Assembly: GCA_035308565.1 (NCBI GenBank)
Contig: DATGGK010000074.1
Coordinates: 38,159-102,158, forward strand
Length of the DNA: 64,000 nucleotides
Reading direction: 5' to 3'
Source: JANXLS01 sp035308565
GTDB taxonomy: Bacteria > Planctomycetota > SZUA-567 > H5-PLA8
Part shown: piece after piece, positions 43,172 to 52,245 of the stretch
How the letters are laid out: each line of letters starts with the position of its first letter
How positions within the stretch are numbered: position 1 is the stretch's first letter
The notes under the pieces: model-generated
The model's database searches: none
What the model saw: only the letters and a program-made list of their open reading frames with translations
What the model was told of the DNA's origin: nothing
Position numbers and translations under genes: made by a program

Positions 43172-43854
43172 GTGTTTCGACGGTTCAAGAAAAGCAGGCG
43201 CCCTACGGCATCCGCGTAGCTCCGTCTGCCGAGCAGCGGGTGACACTTCACGGCGTCAGTTGGGAAACGTTTGAAGCCTTGATGCGAGAAACGGGCGAGT
43301 CTTGCAAATGTCGCGTCGCTTATGACGATGGAGAACTAGAGATCATGGCGCCTCATTTTGAGCACGAGAGCTATACGCACTACTTTGAACACTTGATTGT
43401 TGTGCTGGCGCGTGAATATGGACTTCGGTGCAAGCCAGGAGGCGCATTTCTTTGCAAACGAGGCGATTTGAAAAAGGGCATACAATCGGACTGCTGTTTC
43501 TATCTTAAAAGTGCAAAAAGAATTCACGGCCGAAAAGAACTGGATATGTCCATTGATCCGCCGCCGGATTTGATGGTTGAAATCGACTTGAGCACCGATT
43601 CGCTGACCAAGCTACACATCTGTGCCGCGCTCGGAGTGCCCGAACATTGGCGTTTCGACGGAACTGAGCTTCAAATTCGAATACTGAAAGAGCGGCGGTA
43701 TGAGCTAGCGGAAGAAAGCCTGGCATTCCCCGGACTAAACATCCGCAGTGAAATTTTTAGGTTTATTCAACTCGGTGTTGATGAAGACTTGGCTGTGATG
43801 CAAGACGCGTTTAGAGATTGGATCCGCCAAGAACGAAAGAGCAAACGCAAGTAG
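43168..43854 (+). CDS. Uma2 family protein, long type, copy 2
   Basis: A 228-residue paralogue of the 41674 protein: STVQEKQAPYG, RVTLHGVSWETFEALMRETG, DGELEIMAPHFEHE, CFYLKSAKRIHG, PPPDLMVEIDLSTDSLTKLHICAALGVPEHWRFD. ATGA overlap with the Moco gene. Codon and motif spacing follow copy 1, so the duplication is not very recent. Putative nuclease residues are conserved. Confidence 0.9.
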   Translation: MSVSTVQEKQAPYGIRVAPSAEQRVTLHGVSWETFEALMRETGESCKCRVAYDDGELEIMAPHFEHESYTHYFEHLIVVLAREYGLRCKPGGAFLCKRGDLKKGIQSDCCFYLKSAKRIHGRKELDMSIDPPPDLMVEIDLSTDSLTKLHICAALGVPEHWRFDGTELQIRILKERRYELAEESLAFPGLNIRSEIFRFIQLGVDEDLAVMQDAFRDWIRQERKSKRK

Positions 43855-43878
43855 CGACCGAAACAGAGAGTCAACCTC

Positions 43879-45405
43879 ATGAACCTCCCTCCCGAACTCG
43901 ACGATCTCAAGGAAGAAATCAAGGACCACGCCATCGAATGCGGCCTCGATTTCTTTGACGTCGTCTACGAAGTCCTCACGCACGACCAGATCAACCAGGT
44001 CGCGGCGCTGGGCGGATTTCCCACGCGCTACCCGCACTGGCGCTTCGGCATGGAGTACGAGCGGCTCAGCAAATCGTACACGTACGGCCTCTCGAAAATC
44101 TACGAGATGGTCATCAACAACGATCCGTGCTACGCGTATTTGATGAATTCAAATCCGCTCTGCGATCAGAAGCTGGTCATGGCGCACGTCTACGCGCATT
44201 CGGATTTCTTCAAGAACAATTACTACTTCGCGCACACCAGCCGCAAAGCCATCGACGACATGGCCAACCACGGCGCGCGCATCCGCGGCCACGCCGAACG
44301 CTTCGGCCACGACACCGTTGAAGAATTTCTCGACTGCTGCCTGAGCATCGAAAACCTCGTGGACATTCATTCGACCGGCATCCGCCGCGCCGCCGAGCAG
44401 CGCAAGGAATCTCAGCTTGAAGAAGAAGCTGAAGAAGAATCGCTGGAGGTGCTCCGCATCCGCTCGAAGGAATACATGGACCGCTTCGTGAACCCGAAGG
44501 AGTTTCTCGACGCGAAAAAGAAGGAGCTTGAAGAGGAGCGCAAGAAAAAAACGCGCATCCCTGAAGAGCCGACCCGCGATGTGCTCAAATTTCTGATCGA
44601 CTACGCGCCGCTTCAAAAATGGCAGCGCGACGTGCTGTCGATCGTGCGCGAGGAGGCATATTATTTTGCGCCGCAGGGCATGACCAAAATCATGAACGAA
44701 GGCTGGGCCACGTACTGGCATTCGAAGATGATGACCGAGAAGCTCGCGACCGATCAGGAAATCGTCGATTACGCCGATCACCATTCCGGCACGGTGGCGA
44801 TGGGGCCGAACCAGATCAACCCGTACAAAATCGGCGTGGAACTTTACCGCGACATCGAAGACCGATGGAACAAAGGCCGCCACGGCATCGAATGGGACCG
44901 CTGCGACGATTTCGAACAGCGCCAGAACTGGGACACGCGCGCCAACGCCGGCCGCGAGAAAATTTTTGAAGTGCGCCGCTGTCACAACGACGTGACGTTC
45001 ATCGATTCCTTCTTCACGAAGGAATTCTGCGAAGAACACAAGTTGTTCGCGTACAAATTCAACCGCAAGAGCGGCGTGTACGAAATCTCCAGCCGCGAAT
45101 TCGACGACGTGAAGAAGCAGTTCCTCACGAGCCTGACGAACGCCGGCCAGCCCTTCATCTACGTCACCGAATCCAACCACGCCAATCGCGGCGAATTGTA
45201 TCTGCGCCACCGCTTCGAAGGGGTCGAGTTGAAGCTCGACCATGCCCGCGACACCGTCCACAACATCCAGCGCATCTGGAACCGGCCAGTGCATCTGGAA
45301 ACTGTGTTCAACGGCAAAGGCCGCCTGCTGACCTTCGATGGCAAGGAACACCACGAGCAGGAAGTGACCGTGGAAGTGCCGGACGAACTGGAAGTGGAAA
45401 GTTAA
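43879..45405 (+). CDS. spoVR: SpoVR family protein
   Basis: A 508-residue SpoVR/YcgB protein. Signatures: ECGLDFFDVVYEVLTHDQIN, FPTRYPHWRFGMEYERLSK, YPAYLMNSN-like CYAYLMNSNPLCDQKLVMAHV, HSDFFKNNYYF, and in the second half QGMTKIMNEGWATYWHSKMM. A Glu/Lys-rich helical stretch (about 175-230) is typical. Last gene of the prkA-DUF444-SpoVR run; converges with the secretin gene. The family is needed for spore cortex in Bacillus and linked to starvation in others; its biochemistry is unknown. Confidence 0.95.
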   Translation: MNLPPELDDLKEEIKDHAIECGLDFFDVVYEVLTHDQINQVAALGGFPTRYPHWRFGMEYERLSKSYTYGLSKIYEMVINNDPCYAYLMNSNPLCDQKLVMAHVYAHSDFFKNNYYFAHTSRKAIDDMANHGARIRGHAERFGHDTVEEFLDCCLSIENLVDIHSTGIRRAAEQRKESQLEEEAEEESLEVLRIRSKEYMDRFVNPKEFLDAKKKELEEERKKKTRIPEEPTRDVLKFLIDYAPLQKWQRDVLSIVREEAYYFAPQGMTKIMNEGWATYWHSKMMTEKLATDQEIVDYADHHSGTVAMGPNQINPYKIGVELYRDIEDRWNKGRHGIEWDRCDDFEQRQNWDTRANAGREKIFEVRRCHNDVTFIDSFFTKEFCEEHKLFAYKFNRKSGVYEISSREFDDVKKQFLTSLTNAGQPFIYVTESNHANRGELYLRHRFEGVELKLDHARDTVHNIQRIWNRPVHLETVFNGKGRLLTFDGKEHHEQEVTVEVPDELEVES

Positions 45406-45453
45406 CGCGGGTTTTCAATTCCATGACGTCCCGCGCGTCAAGCGCAACGCCGT

Positions 45454-47367
45454 TCACTTCCCCTTCTCATTCGGCAACACTTCACACGGCCCGAAAAGTC
45501 CCAGCGTCCCCTCCGGGCACTTTGCTTTTGGATGGATCGACAACTGTTCAAGCAGTTCCTTGCTCACCGTCTCGCCCTCACTGGGCGTTGTCAGAATGTG
45601 CGGGCGGATCAGGATCACCAGTTCGCTGCGCGTTTTGTTTTTGCTCTGCCGCCTGAAAATCACACCGATGCCGGGAATATTTCCCAGCAACGGCACCTGG
45701 GCGCGCACATCGCTGATGTTCTCTTCGATCAGCCCGCCAATGGCCAGCGTTAAGCCATCCTGAGCCACGACCGTGCCGCTCACGCTGCGCGTCGCGACGA
45801 CATCCACCGGCTGCTGCTGCACGGAGCCGTTGTTGGTGATGATCGGAATCGTCGCACCATTGTGATTGACCGTCGAATTCTCCTGAAGAATGCGCAGCGT
45901 CACCGTGCGGTCGGCGTTGATGTTGGGCGTGATCAGCAGCGTCGTGCCGACCGGCCTGAAGACGATGGGCGTGTTCGAACTGGTCGTCGATGCGACTTGA
46001 TTGACCACCGTGTTGGAACTGACGCCCTGTACGATCGGCTGTTCGTCGCCCACGAAGAGCCGCGAGACTTCATTGTTCGCCGTCATCAGCACCGGCGTGG
46101 CGAGCGTCGTGGCTTTGTTCTTGTCTTCCAGCGCCTGCAAGCGTGCGCGGAAATTCTTGTCCACGTATTGGAACGCGAGATTTCCGGCGTTCAATCCCGT
46201 CCCGCCCAACGCCAGCGGCGCGGCCTTGCGCGCCGCGCCTTTCAAGAAATCAGACGGCGGCTGCTGAATGTCGCCGGTGTTGAATCCGCCCGCCGTGCCC
46301 ACGCCGTTGGAGAATTGAAAGTCGAACGCCGAGTTCATGTCCTTGCCCAGGTCGATCGTCATCACTTTCACTTCCAGCAGTACGACCGGCGTAGGCACAT
46401 CCAGGCGCCGGACAAGCTTGCCGATTTCTTCGAGCGCCTTCTGATCGCCGGTGCGCACGGCGACGAGGTTGTTGCGACGGCTGAGCGTCACGTAAATGTC
46501 GGACTGCTTGCGGCGGTATTGGCGCATGATCAGTTCGACGGCCGCCGTGTCGCCGGCCTGCTGCGCGGTCTTGAGCGCCTGCAAATCGTCCGGCGTCATC
46601 CGCGAAAGCTCATCGCGGTAGCCTTTTGAATCCGTCGTCTCGTCGCGGCGGCGCTGGCCATTCTGCTGGCTCTGTTGATAAACGCCGCGGCTGCTGCTGT
46701 TGTACGTCGAACTCGTCAAGCCGCTGAATCCGTTTCCGGCCGTCCCCACGCCGCCGTTGAACGTCGATACGCCCCCCGAGCCACTGCCATTGTTGAAGGT
46801 TCCCAGCAGCGACGCGCGCTGATCGATCACATCGAAACGATTGAGCCGTTCCGTGAGTTCGTCGGTCATGTCCGTGCGTTCCTCCGTGCCCAGCGAGAGC
46901 AGCACGCGGTCGCCGTACAGATCGCGGATCGCCAACGCCGACGACAGCGCGTTCGGATAAAGCAGCGTGAAGACTTCCGTCTGCTCCTCGCGGAAGGTGG
47001 TCAGGTCGCGCTGAAACTCCTGCGCGGTCATCACGCGCAGGATGCCGTTGTCGTCCTTAAACCATAAATTATTCGCTTTGCATATCGCCTCGACGGCCGT
47101 CTTCGCCGGCACATTTCGCAATGTCATCGAGACCGGCGTCTTCGCCGCCTCCGACGAAGCCACCATGTTCAAGCCCGTCTGCTCCGAGAGTATGCCGAGC
47201 GCGTCCAGCAATTTCAGGTCTCGAAAATCGACGATTTTCACGATCGGATCGAGCAGCTTGGCTGGCTCCGCGGATTTCGCAATCCTGCTCGGCGACAACG
47301 TGAATGCAGCAAGAATCGTGAAGCAAATTGCGCTGCAATTTACGCGCGGCGATAGTTCGAATTCCAT
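45454..47367 (-). CDS. Outer-membrane secretin (PilQ/GspD type)
   Basis: A 637-residue secretin. The start at 47367 has GGAGGGG just upstream; an earlier in-frame ATG at 47415 overlaps the previous gene. Signal region, then N-domain (IVKIVDFRDLKLLDALGILSEQTG), a Gly/Ser/Asn-rich insertion (about 195-260), N-domain repeats and the secretin core ending with VPLLGNIPGIGVIFRRQSKN and ELVILIRPHIL. Forms the outer-membrane pore for a pilus or secretion system. Last gene of the pilus operon. Confidence 0.94.
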   Translation of the reverse strand: MEFELSPRVNCSAICFTILAAFTLSPSRIAKSAEPAKLLDPIVKIVDFRDLKLLDALGILSEQTGLNMVASSEAAKTPVSMTLRNVPAKTAVEAICKANNLWFKDDNGILRVMTAQEFQRDLTTFREEQTEVFTLLYPNALSSALAIRDLYGDRVLLSLGTEERTDMTDELTERLNRFDVIDQRASLLGTFNNGSGSGGVSTFNGGVGTAGNGFSGLTSSTYNSSSRGVYQQSQQNGQRRRDETTDSKGYRDELSRMTPDDLQALKTAQQAGDTAAVELIMRQYRRKQSDIYVTLSRRNNLVAVRTGDQKALEEIGKLVRRLDVPTPVVLLEVKVMTIDLGKDMNSAFDFQFSNGVGTAGGFNTGDIQQPPSDFLKGAARKAAPLALGGTGLNAGNLAFQYVDKNFRARLQALEDKNKATTLATPVLMTANNEVSRLFVGDEQPIVQGVSSNTVVNQVASTTSSNTPIVFRPVGTTLLITPNINADRTVTLRILQENSTVNHNGATIPIITNNGSVQQQPVDVVATRSVSGTVVAQDGLTLAIGGLIEENISDVRAQVPLLGNIPGIGVIFRRQSKNKTRSELVILIRPHILTTPSEGETVSKELLEQLSIHPKAKCPEGTLGLFGPCEVLPNEKGK

Positions 47368-47411
47368 GATCCCCTCCCCTGTGTGAAACTGTGAAACCGT
47401 GAACTCGATCT

Positions 47412-47942
47412 TCATTTCACATGAATCGTCTGCTTGAGTTGCACGATCTCGATCTCAACGCCATCGCGCGCAACTTTTTTCACTTTCAGCGTCAAGTACT
47501 GATGGTCGCTGCCTTGCACTGAAATCTCGGACCCCTCGCTGACGGTCATCTGAGTTTTGCCGTTGATCGACAACATCGCCGCCGGCGGCTTTCCCTCCGC
47601 TTCGACAAATGCCTTCAGCACGATCTCCGGAATTGCCGGCAGAACGGGCGCGCGCGGCACGATTGTTTTCGTTGGCGCCGGCGGATTCACTGCATTCTTT
47701 AATTTGTCCGACATCTCGGTCGGATCGATATTCATCGCCTCGCCATTGGCATTTGCGTCCTTCTTGGAATCGTCCTTCGGTTTCTTCCCGTCGTCTTTTG
47801 GTTTCGTCGTATCGTCTTTGGGGTTCTTCTGCGCTTCGACCGGAGGCGTGACGGGCGGCTTGGGCTCCTGCGCGCCCACACGGGCGACGAGCAGCGCCAG
47901 CACGCACAGCACAATATTGCTTACTTGAACGGCTCGCTTCAT
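47412..47942 (-). CDS. PilP/GspC-like periplasmic protein
   Basis: A 176-residue protein; start at 47942 has GGGAG six bases upstream. One N-terminal hydrophobic segment (VSNIVLCVLALLVARVGA), a Lys/Asp/Pro-rich linker (KPKDDGKKPKDDSKKD), and a C-terminal small beta domain (SEGSEISVQGSDHQYLTLKV...EIVQLKQTIHVK) like the HR domain of GspC/PilP that docks on the secretin. Placed between PilC and secretin, which fits that role; similarity by sequence alone is weak. Confidence 0.7.
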   Translation of the reverse strand: MKRAVQVSNIVLCVLALLVARVGAQEPKPPVTPPVEAQKNPKDDTTKPKDDGKKPKDDSKKDANANGEAMNIDPTEMSDKLKNAVNPPAPTKTIVPRAPVLPAIPEIVLKAFVEAEGKPPAAMLSINGKTQMTVSEGSEISVQGSDHQYLTLKVKKVARDGVEIEIVQLKQTIHVK

Positions 47943-47980
47943 CTCAGCTCCCGGTTTCACGCATATCCAAAAATTCAGTC

Positions 47981-49222
47981 TCAACTCGCAAGGCTGTACA
48001 GCGCTATGAAGAACGAGATGTACACAAAGCCCACGATGCCGCCCACGACGAGAATGATCGCCGGCTCGACCAAAATGCTCAGCCAGCGCACGATCCCGGC
48101 CAATTGCTTTTCGTGAAACAGCGCGCTTTCGCCGAGCACGGCATCGAGCGTCCCCGTCGCTTCGCCGACCGCGACGACGCGCCCGAGCATCGGCGTAAAC
48201 ATGCGCCCGCGCTGCAAGGGCGCGGAGAGCGTTCCGCCGCTCATGGCCGTCTCGCGCACGTGCGCGACGTGGCGCGAAAAGGCCAGGTTGCCAAGCAATT
48301 CCTGCACGACGCCCAGCGCCGTCACCAGCGTCACGCCGCTTTCCAACAATAAGCCCAACGAGCGCGAAAATGCCGCTGTCGCCGCGACGCGAATTACGTT
48401 TCCAATCACCGGAATCCGCAGCGCAATGCGGTCCAGCATCAGCCGGCTCGGCGGCCAGCGCCGCAGCATCCAGAACAGCAAAGCGGACACGATCAATCCA
48501 ATTGCGACGTAGGGCACATAGAGCTGAAGCCAATTCGAAACGTCCAGCAACGCCTGCGTCATCGCGGGCAATCGCTTGTGCCGGCCGGCGAGGAATTTCT
48601 GGAGCTTCGGAATCAGCGAAAGCAGCATGAACGCCGTTACGCCGATGGCCATGAGCAGCACGAAGACCGGATAAACCATCGCATGAAGAATCGTGCGTTT
48701 CAATTCGCGTGAGCGCTCCAACTGGTCGGCGGCGCGCGTCAGCACCGATTCCAGCGTGCCGGACGCTTCGCCGACTTTTACAAGTTGAATCACAAAATCG
48801 GGAAAGCGCTTCGGATGCCGCTGCAATGCGTCGGCAATCGTCGATCCGCCTTGAATGCGCTCCGAGATATCCATCCAAATTCGCTGCATCGAACGCCGGC
48901 GCGATTGTTCCGCGGTGGTTTTGATCGACGACAAAAGCGTCATGCCGCTGCGCAGCATCGACGCGATCTGCTGCAAGCTCATCTCAACATCGACTTTGCT
49001 CGGCGGGAGCCAACCGAACAAACTAAAGCCCATGCTTGCGGCGCCGGCATCGATAGAAACGCCGTCGCCGCGCCCGGCCGTCGCGGACGGTTCCTGCATC
49101 GCAATCACAATCCATCCGCGCGCGCGCAACGCTCCCGCCGCGGCGCTCAACGAGTCCGCGTCGAGCAGCCCGGAATGCCGCGCGCCCGAACGGTCACAGG
49201 CTTCGAATTGAAATGCGGCCAT
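47981..49222 (-). CDS. pilC: Pilus/secretion inner-membrane platform protein (PilC/GspF)
   Basis: A 413-residue platform protein. Start at 49222 (MAAFQFEACDRSG); the upstream frame is heptad array. Two GspF domains: LQQIASMLRSGMTLLSSIKTTAEQ...LVKVGEASGTLESVLTR and LGLLLESGVTLVTALGVV...VVAVGEATGTLDAVL, with three membrane helices. The array upstream contains repeated AGGACT, possibly acting as ribosome sites. Confidence 0.94.
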   Translation of the reverse strand: MAAFQFEACDRSGARHSGLLDADSLSAAAGALRARGWIVIAMQEPSATAGRGDGVSIDAGAASMGFSLFGWLPPSKVDVEMSLQQIASMLRSGMTLLSSIKTTAEQSRRRSMQRIWMDISERIQGGSTIADALQRHPKRFPDFVIQLVKVGEASGTLESVLTRAADQLERSRELKRTILHAMVYPVFVLLMAIGVTAFMLLSLIPKLQKFLAGRHKRLPAMTQALLDVSNWLQLYVPYVAIGLIVSALLFWMLRRWPPSRLMLDRIALRIPVIGNVIRVAATAAFSRSLGLLLESGVTLVTALGVVQELLGNLAFSRHVAHVRETAMSGGTLSAPLQRGRMFTPMLGRVVAVGEATGTLDAVLGESALFHEKQLAGIVRWLSILVEPAIILVVGGIVGFVYISFFIALYSLAS

Positions 49223-49225
49223 AAC

Positions 49226-49336
49226 AAAGTCCTGAGTGCTGAGTCCTGAGTCCTGAGATGAAGTCCCGAGTCCCGAGTGAGCGTGAAGCGCTCCGCCGCC
49301 GTTACTCAGCACTCAGGACTCAGCACTCAGCACTGT
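49226..49336. repeat. Inverted pair of 7-bp-period arrays between pilB and pilC
   Basis: CTGAGTC units at 49226-49280 (with GAGTCCC variants) face CAGCACT/CAGGACT units at 49303-49336. The right block ends four bases before the pilB stop. Confidence 0.9.
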
Positions 49337-49339
49337 CCC

Positions 49340-50854
49340 TCACCACACCGTCACCGCTTGCAGCGTTTCGCGCACGGTCGTTTCACCAGCGAAAATCTTT
49401 TCGCGCGCGTCGTCGATCAGCAGCGGCACCTTTCGCGCTTTCATCGCCGCGGTCAACTCCGCTTCGCTCGCTTTGCGGCCGATCATGCCGGCGAAATCGG
49501 CATCCATCGGCAGCAATTCAAATAGTCCGACGCGCCCCGCGTAGCCTTTTCCCGCGCAATACACGCACGCGCCCGGTTCGAAAACCGTGCGGCCCGCCGC
49601 GGCGCGATCGCCCAGCGCGGCGGCTTCTGCTTCGCTCAGCGCGCGCGGCTTGCGGCAGTGCGCGCAGAGCCGCCGCACCAGCCGTTGCGCGGCGCTCAGG
49701 CGCAGCGTTGCCGCGCTCATGAACGGCTCCAAGCCCATGTCAGAGAGGCGCGTGATCGCGGCGGCCGCGCCATTGGTATGCAGCGTGGACAACACAAGAT
49801 GGCCTGTCAGCGCCGATTTGATGGCGACATCCAGCGTGTCCGGATCGCGGATTTCGCCGATCATCACCACGTCGGGATCGTGGCGCAGCAGGCTGCGCAG
49901 CGCCTTGGTGAAATTCACTTTCTCAGCCGTGTCCACTTCGACCTGCGACACGCCGGGCAATTCGTATTCGATCGGATCTTCGACGGTGATGATGTTCAGC
50001 GCGCTCTGCTGCAACAATCTTTGAATCGCTGCATACAACGTCGTGGTTTTGCCGCTGCCCGTGGGACCCGTGAGCAGCACCAGTCCGTGCGGCTGATCGA
50101 GCACCGTTTCCATGCGCCGCAAATCCGCTTCGGCCATGCCGAGCTTTTCAAGCGTCAGCGTGCCGGTCTGCAGGCCCAGCAGGCGCAGCGTCATGCGTTC
50201 GCCGAATTTCGTCGGCAGTGTGGCCACGCGCACGTCGATGCCGCGCGGATTTTCGCCGACCACCGCGGTGCCGCCGATGCGCTGATTGAAGCCGCCGTCC
50301 TGCGGCGCGCGCTTCTCGGCGATGTCCATTCCGGAACGCACTTTCAAACGGCTGATCAAGCCCATCTCGGCGCTGAGCGGCAGAGTCATGTACTCTTCAA
50401 GCTGTCCGTCCACGCGAAAACGCACGCGCACATTCGCACGGCCGGGTTCAATGTGAATATCCGATGCTTGGCGGATAATCGCGGCGCGAAGAATGTCTTC
50501 GGAGAGCGTGACGGCGTCTTCCGTGACCTCGGGTGCGCGGCCATTCGCGCCGATCACAGGCAGCCGCGTGCTGCTGCGCGACGGGCCCGCGCGCGGCGCG
50601 TCGCCAAAAATGCGCTGCAACGCGCGCAGCAGCGAGGTCCGTTCCGCCAGAGCCGGGCAGGCTTTCTGCCCCGTGAAACGCTCGACCGCTTCGAAGGCCG
50701 TCGCATCCGACGGATCGGCGCAGGCCACGTGCACGCGCCCGTCAAACAACGCGAACGGCAGCACCAGCCGCCGCAGCGCCAATTGCGCCGGCACGCGCAG
50801 CGCCCACGCGGGGTCGATGCGCACGCGATCCATGTCGAGCAATTCGCTCGTCAT
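49340..50854 (-). CDS. pilB: Pilus assembly/secretion ATPase (PilB/GspE)
   Basis: A 504-residue assembly ATPase. N-terminal MshEN-like region (LALRRLVLPFALFDGRVHVA), N2E domain, Walker A LLTGPTGSGKTTT (~258), Asp box ITVEDPIEYELPGVSQ, Walker B DPDVVMIGEIRDPDT, His box TLHTNGAAAAI, and the GspE/PilB zinc site CAHC...CVYC (~396 and ~440). It overlaps the pilT stop by four bases. Confidence 0.95.
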   Translation of the reverse strand: MTSELLDMDRVRIDPAWALRVPAQLALRRLVLPFALFDGRVHVACADPSDATAFEAVERFTGQKACPALAERTSLLRALQRIFGDAPRAGPSRSSTRLPVIGANGRAPEVTEDAVTLSEDILRAAIIRQASDIHIEPGRANVRVRFRVDGQLEEYMTLPLSAEMGLISRLKVRSGMDIAEKRAPQDGGFNQRIGGTAVVGENPRGIDVRVATLPTKFGERMTLRLLGLQTGTLTLEKLGMAEADLRRMETVLDQPHGLVLLTGPTGSGKTTTLYAAIQRLLQQSALNIITVEDPIEYELPGVSQVEVDTAEKVNFTKALRSLLRHDPDVVMIGEIRDPDTLDVAIKSALTGHLVLSTLHTNGAAAAITRLSDMGLEPFMSAATLRLSAAQRLVRRLCAHCRKPRALSEAEAAALGDRAAAGRTVFEPGACVYCAGKGYAGRVGLFELLPMDADFAGMIGRKASEAELTAAMKARKVPLLIDDAREKIFAGETTVRETLQAVTVW

Positions 50855-52245
50855 CGCGCGCCCTCCGCGCTGCTCTGTACCTGTACCGCCGGCGTCCCGC
50901 CGGCGAGTCTCGTTGCAGCCGTTCCGCCCGCGTATTGTGGTGCAGGCGGCCCGCCTGCATTCGTTCGTGGCGCCGCGCCTGCATTACTTGGAATCTGCGC
51001 GCGCTGCCTCCTCATGAGCGCCGCGCGGTCGCGGACGGCGTTGGGATTGCGCGATGTCAAAAGCGCCGCCTGTTCGCTCACTCGCCCGCTTACCCAGAGC
51101 CGCGCCAAATCCGAATCGAGCGTCTGCATACCCAGCGAACCGCCGGTTTCCATGATCGATGCAATCTGCGCGGACTTGCCCTGCATGATTAGATTCGACA
51201 CCGCAGGAGTCACGATCAACAGTTCGCTGGCGGCGACGCGTTCGCACGAGGCGAGTGGAGCATCGCTGTTCGCGGGAACGGAGCGGGAGCTCCGTTCTAC
51301 GGCTGGCAGCAGATGCTGCGCAAAGACCGCGCGCAACACCAGCGCCAACTGGCGGCGGATGCTCTCTTGTTCGGCGGCTGGGAAGACAGCGGTGAGGCGT
51401 TCGATGGAACTCACACAATCGCCGGCGTGCAGCGTCGCGAAGACGAGATGTCCGGTTTCGGCGGCGGTGATGGCGGTGCGAATCGTCTCCAAGTCGCGCG
51501 CTTCGCCCAGCAGCACGACATCGGGGTCCTGGCGCAGCGATGCGACGAGCGCGTCGTTGAAGCTTGGCGCGTCGGTGCCGACTTGGCGATGGCTGATGAT
51601 GCTTTTGATCGGCTTGTGGACGTATTCGATGGGATCTTCGATGGTCACCACGTGGCTGGCGCGCGTGCGGTTGATGCGGTCGAGCAGCGCGGCGAGGGTC
51701 GTGCTTTTTCCCGCGCCCGTCGGCCCGCAGATCGCCACCAGGCCGTCGCGCAGATCGCAAAAATCGTAGAGCGTTTCGGGGATGCCAAGTTCTTTCAACG
51801 AGCGGAAGCGATCTTCGAGGCGTCGGAATGCCAAGCCGAATTCGCGCTGACTCACGAAGAAATTGAAACGGAAGCGCGAACCGTCGGGCGAAGTGAGCGC
51901 GCCGTCGATCGAGCCTTTGCGCGCCACGCGAACATCCAGCGCGTCGTTCGACGGCGAATACGCGTCGAGCACCGCGCGCGCCAGCGCCTGCGTTTCGATG
52001 CCGCTGATCGGCGGCATCTCCGCGAGCGGCGCGAGTATGCCGTCCACGCGCATGTACGGCGGCAATCCCGGCGAAAGATGCAGATCCGACCCGCGCATCG
52101 TCGCGCACATTTTCAGCAGCGTGTGAAGCCGCGCCAGCGGCGCGTCGTCCCCCTCTCCCCTTGGGGGAGAGGGGTTAGGGGTGAGGGGAAGGGATGCACT
52201 CCCCGCGTGGGATTTGTCCTCTATAGCCATAGCGTTAAGGTCCAA
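50851..52245 (-). CDS. pilT: Pilus retraction ATPase (PilT) with repeat-derived insertions
   Basis: A 464-residue retraction ATPase; typical PilT is about 345-370. Walker A CGPTGAGKSTT (~173), VTIEDPIEYVHKPIKSIISHRQVG, DPDVVLLGEARD and ATLHAGDCVSSIERL are intact, along with C-terminal ELLIVTPAVSNLIMQGKSAQI. Three additions come from dispersed repeats read in frame: LPLTPNPSPPRGEGDD (17-33; element 52150-52189), ERSSRSVPANSD (~ 317; element 51275-51300) and a C-terminal tail NAGGPPAPQYAGGT...AGGTPAVQ. Start 52245 or 52230 (MAIEDKSH). Confidence 0.93.
   Translation of the reverse strand: MDLNAMAIEDKSHAGSASLPLTPNPSPPRGEGDDAPLARLHTLLKMCATMRGSDLHLSPGLPPYMRVDGILAPLAEMPPISGIETQALARAVLDAYSPSNDALDVRVARKGSIDGALTSPDGSRFRFNFFVSQREFGLAFRRLEDRFRSLKELGIPETLYDFCDLRDGLVAICGPTGAGKSTTLAALLDRINRTRASHVVTIEDPIEYVHKPIKSIISHRQVGTDAPSFNDALVASLRQDPDVVLLGEARDLETIRTAITAAETGHLVFATLHAGDCVSSIERLTAVFPAAEQESIRRQLALVLRAVFAQHLLPAVERSSRSVPANSDAPLASCERVAASELLIVTPAVSNLIMQGKSAQIASIMETGGSLGMQTLDSDLARLWVSGRVSEQAALLTSRNPNAVRDRAALMRRQRAQIPSNAGAAPRTNAGGPPAPQYAGGTAATRLAGGTPAVQVQSSAEGAR
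50887..50960. repeat. Two family C palindromes in the pilT tail
   Basis: GCCGGC-GTCCC-GCCGGC (50887-50904) and TGCAGGC-GGCC-GCCTGCA (50940-50958), both read in frame as AGGTPA and AGGPPAP. Confidence 0.82.
51275..51300. repeat. Family D palindrome inside pilT
   Basis: AACGGAGC-GGGA-GCTCCGTT, related to 27663-27689 and encoding ERSSRSVP in frame. Confidence 0.82.
52150..52189. repeat. Widespread CCCTCTCCCC repeat at the pilT N-terminus
   Basis: CCCTCTCCCC-TT-GGGGGAGAGGG hairpin plus TTAGGGGTGAGGGG; read on the minus strand as TPNPSPPRGEG. This peptide-coding repeat is known from many bacterial genomes (from memory). Confidence 0.85.

Noticed and set aside
44149..45354. 401-codon minus-strand open frame inside spoVR
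   Set aside because: Antisense shadow of a well-conserved SpoVR gene.
47382..47405. GTGAAACT-type array before the secretin gene as another heptad site
   Set aside because: The period is eight and there are only three units, so it was not counted with the 7-bp arrays.
49226..49336. Heptad arrays as possible CRISPR repeats
   Set aside because: Units are seven bases, contiguous, without spacers, and no cas genes are present.
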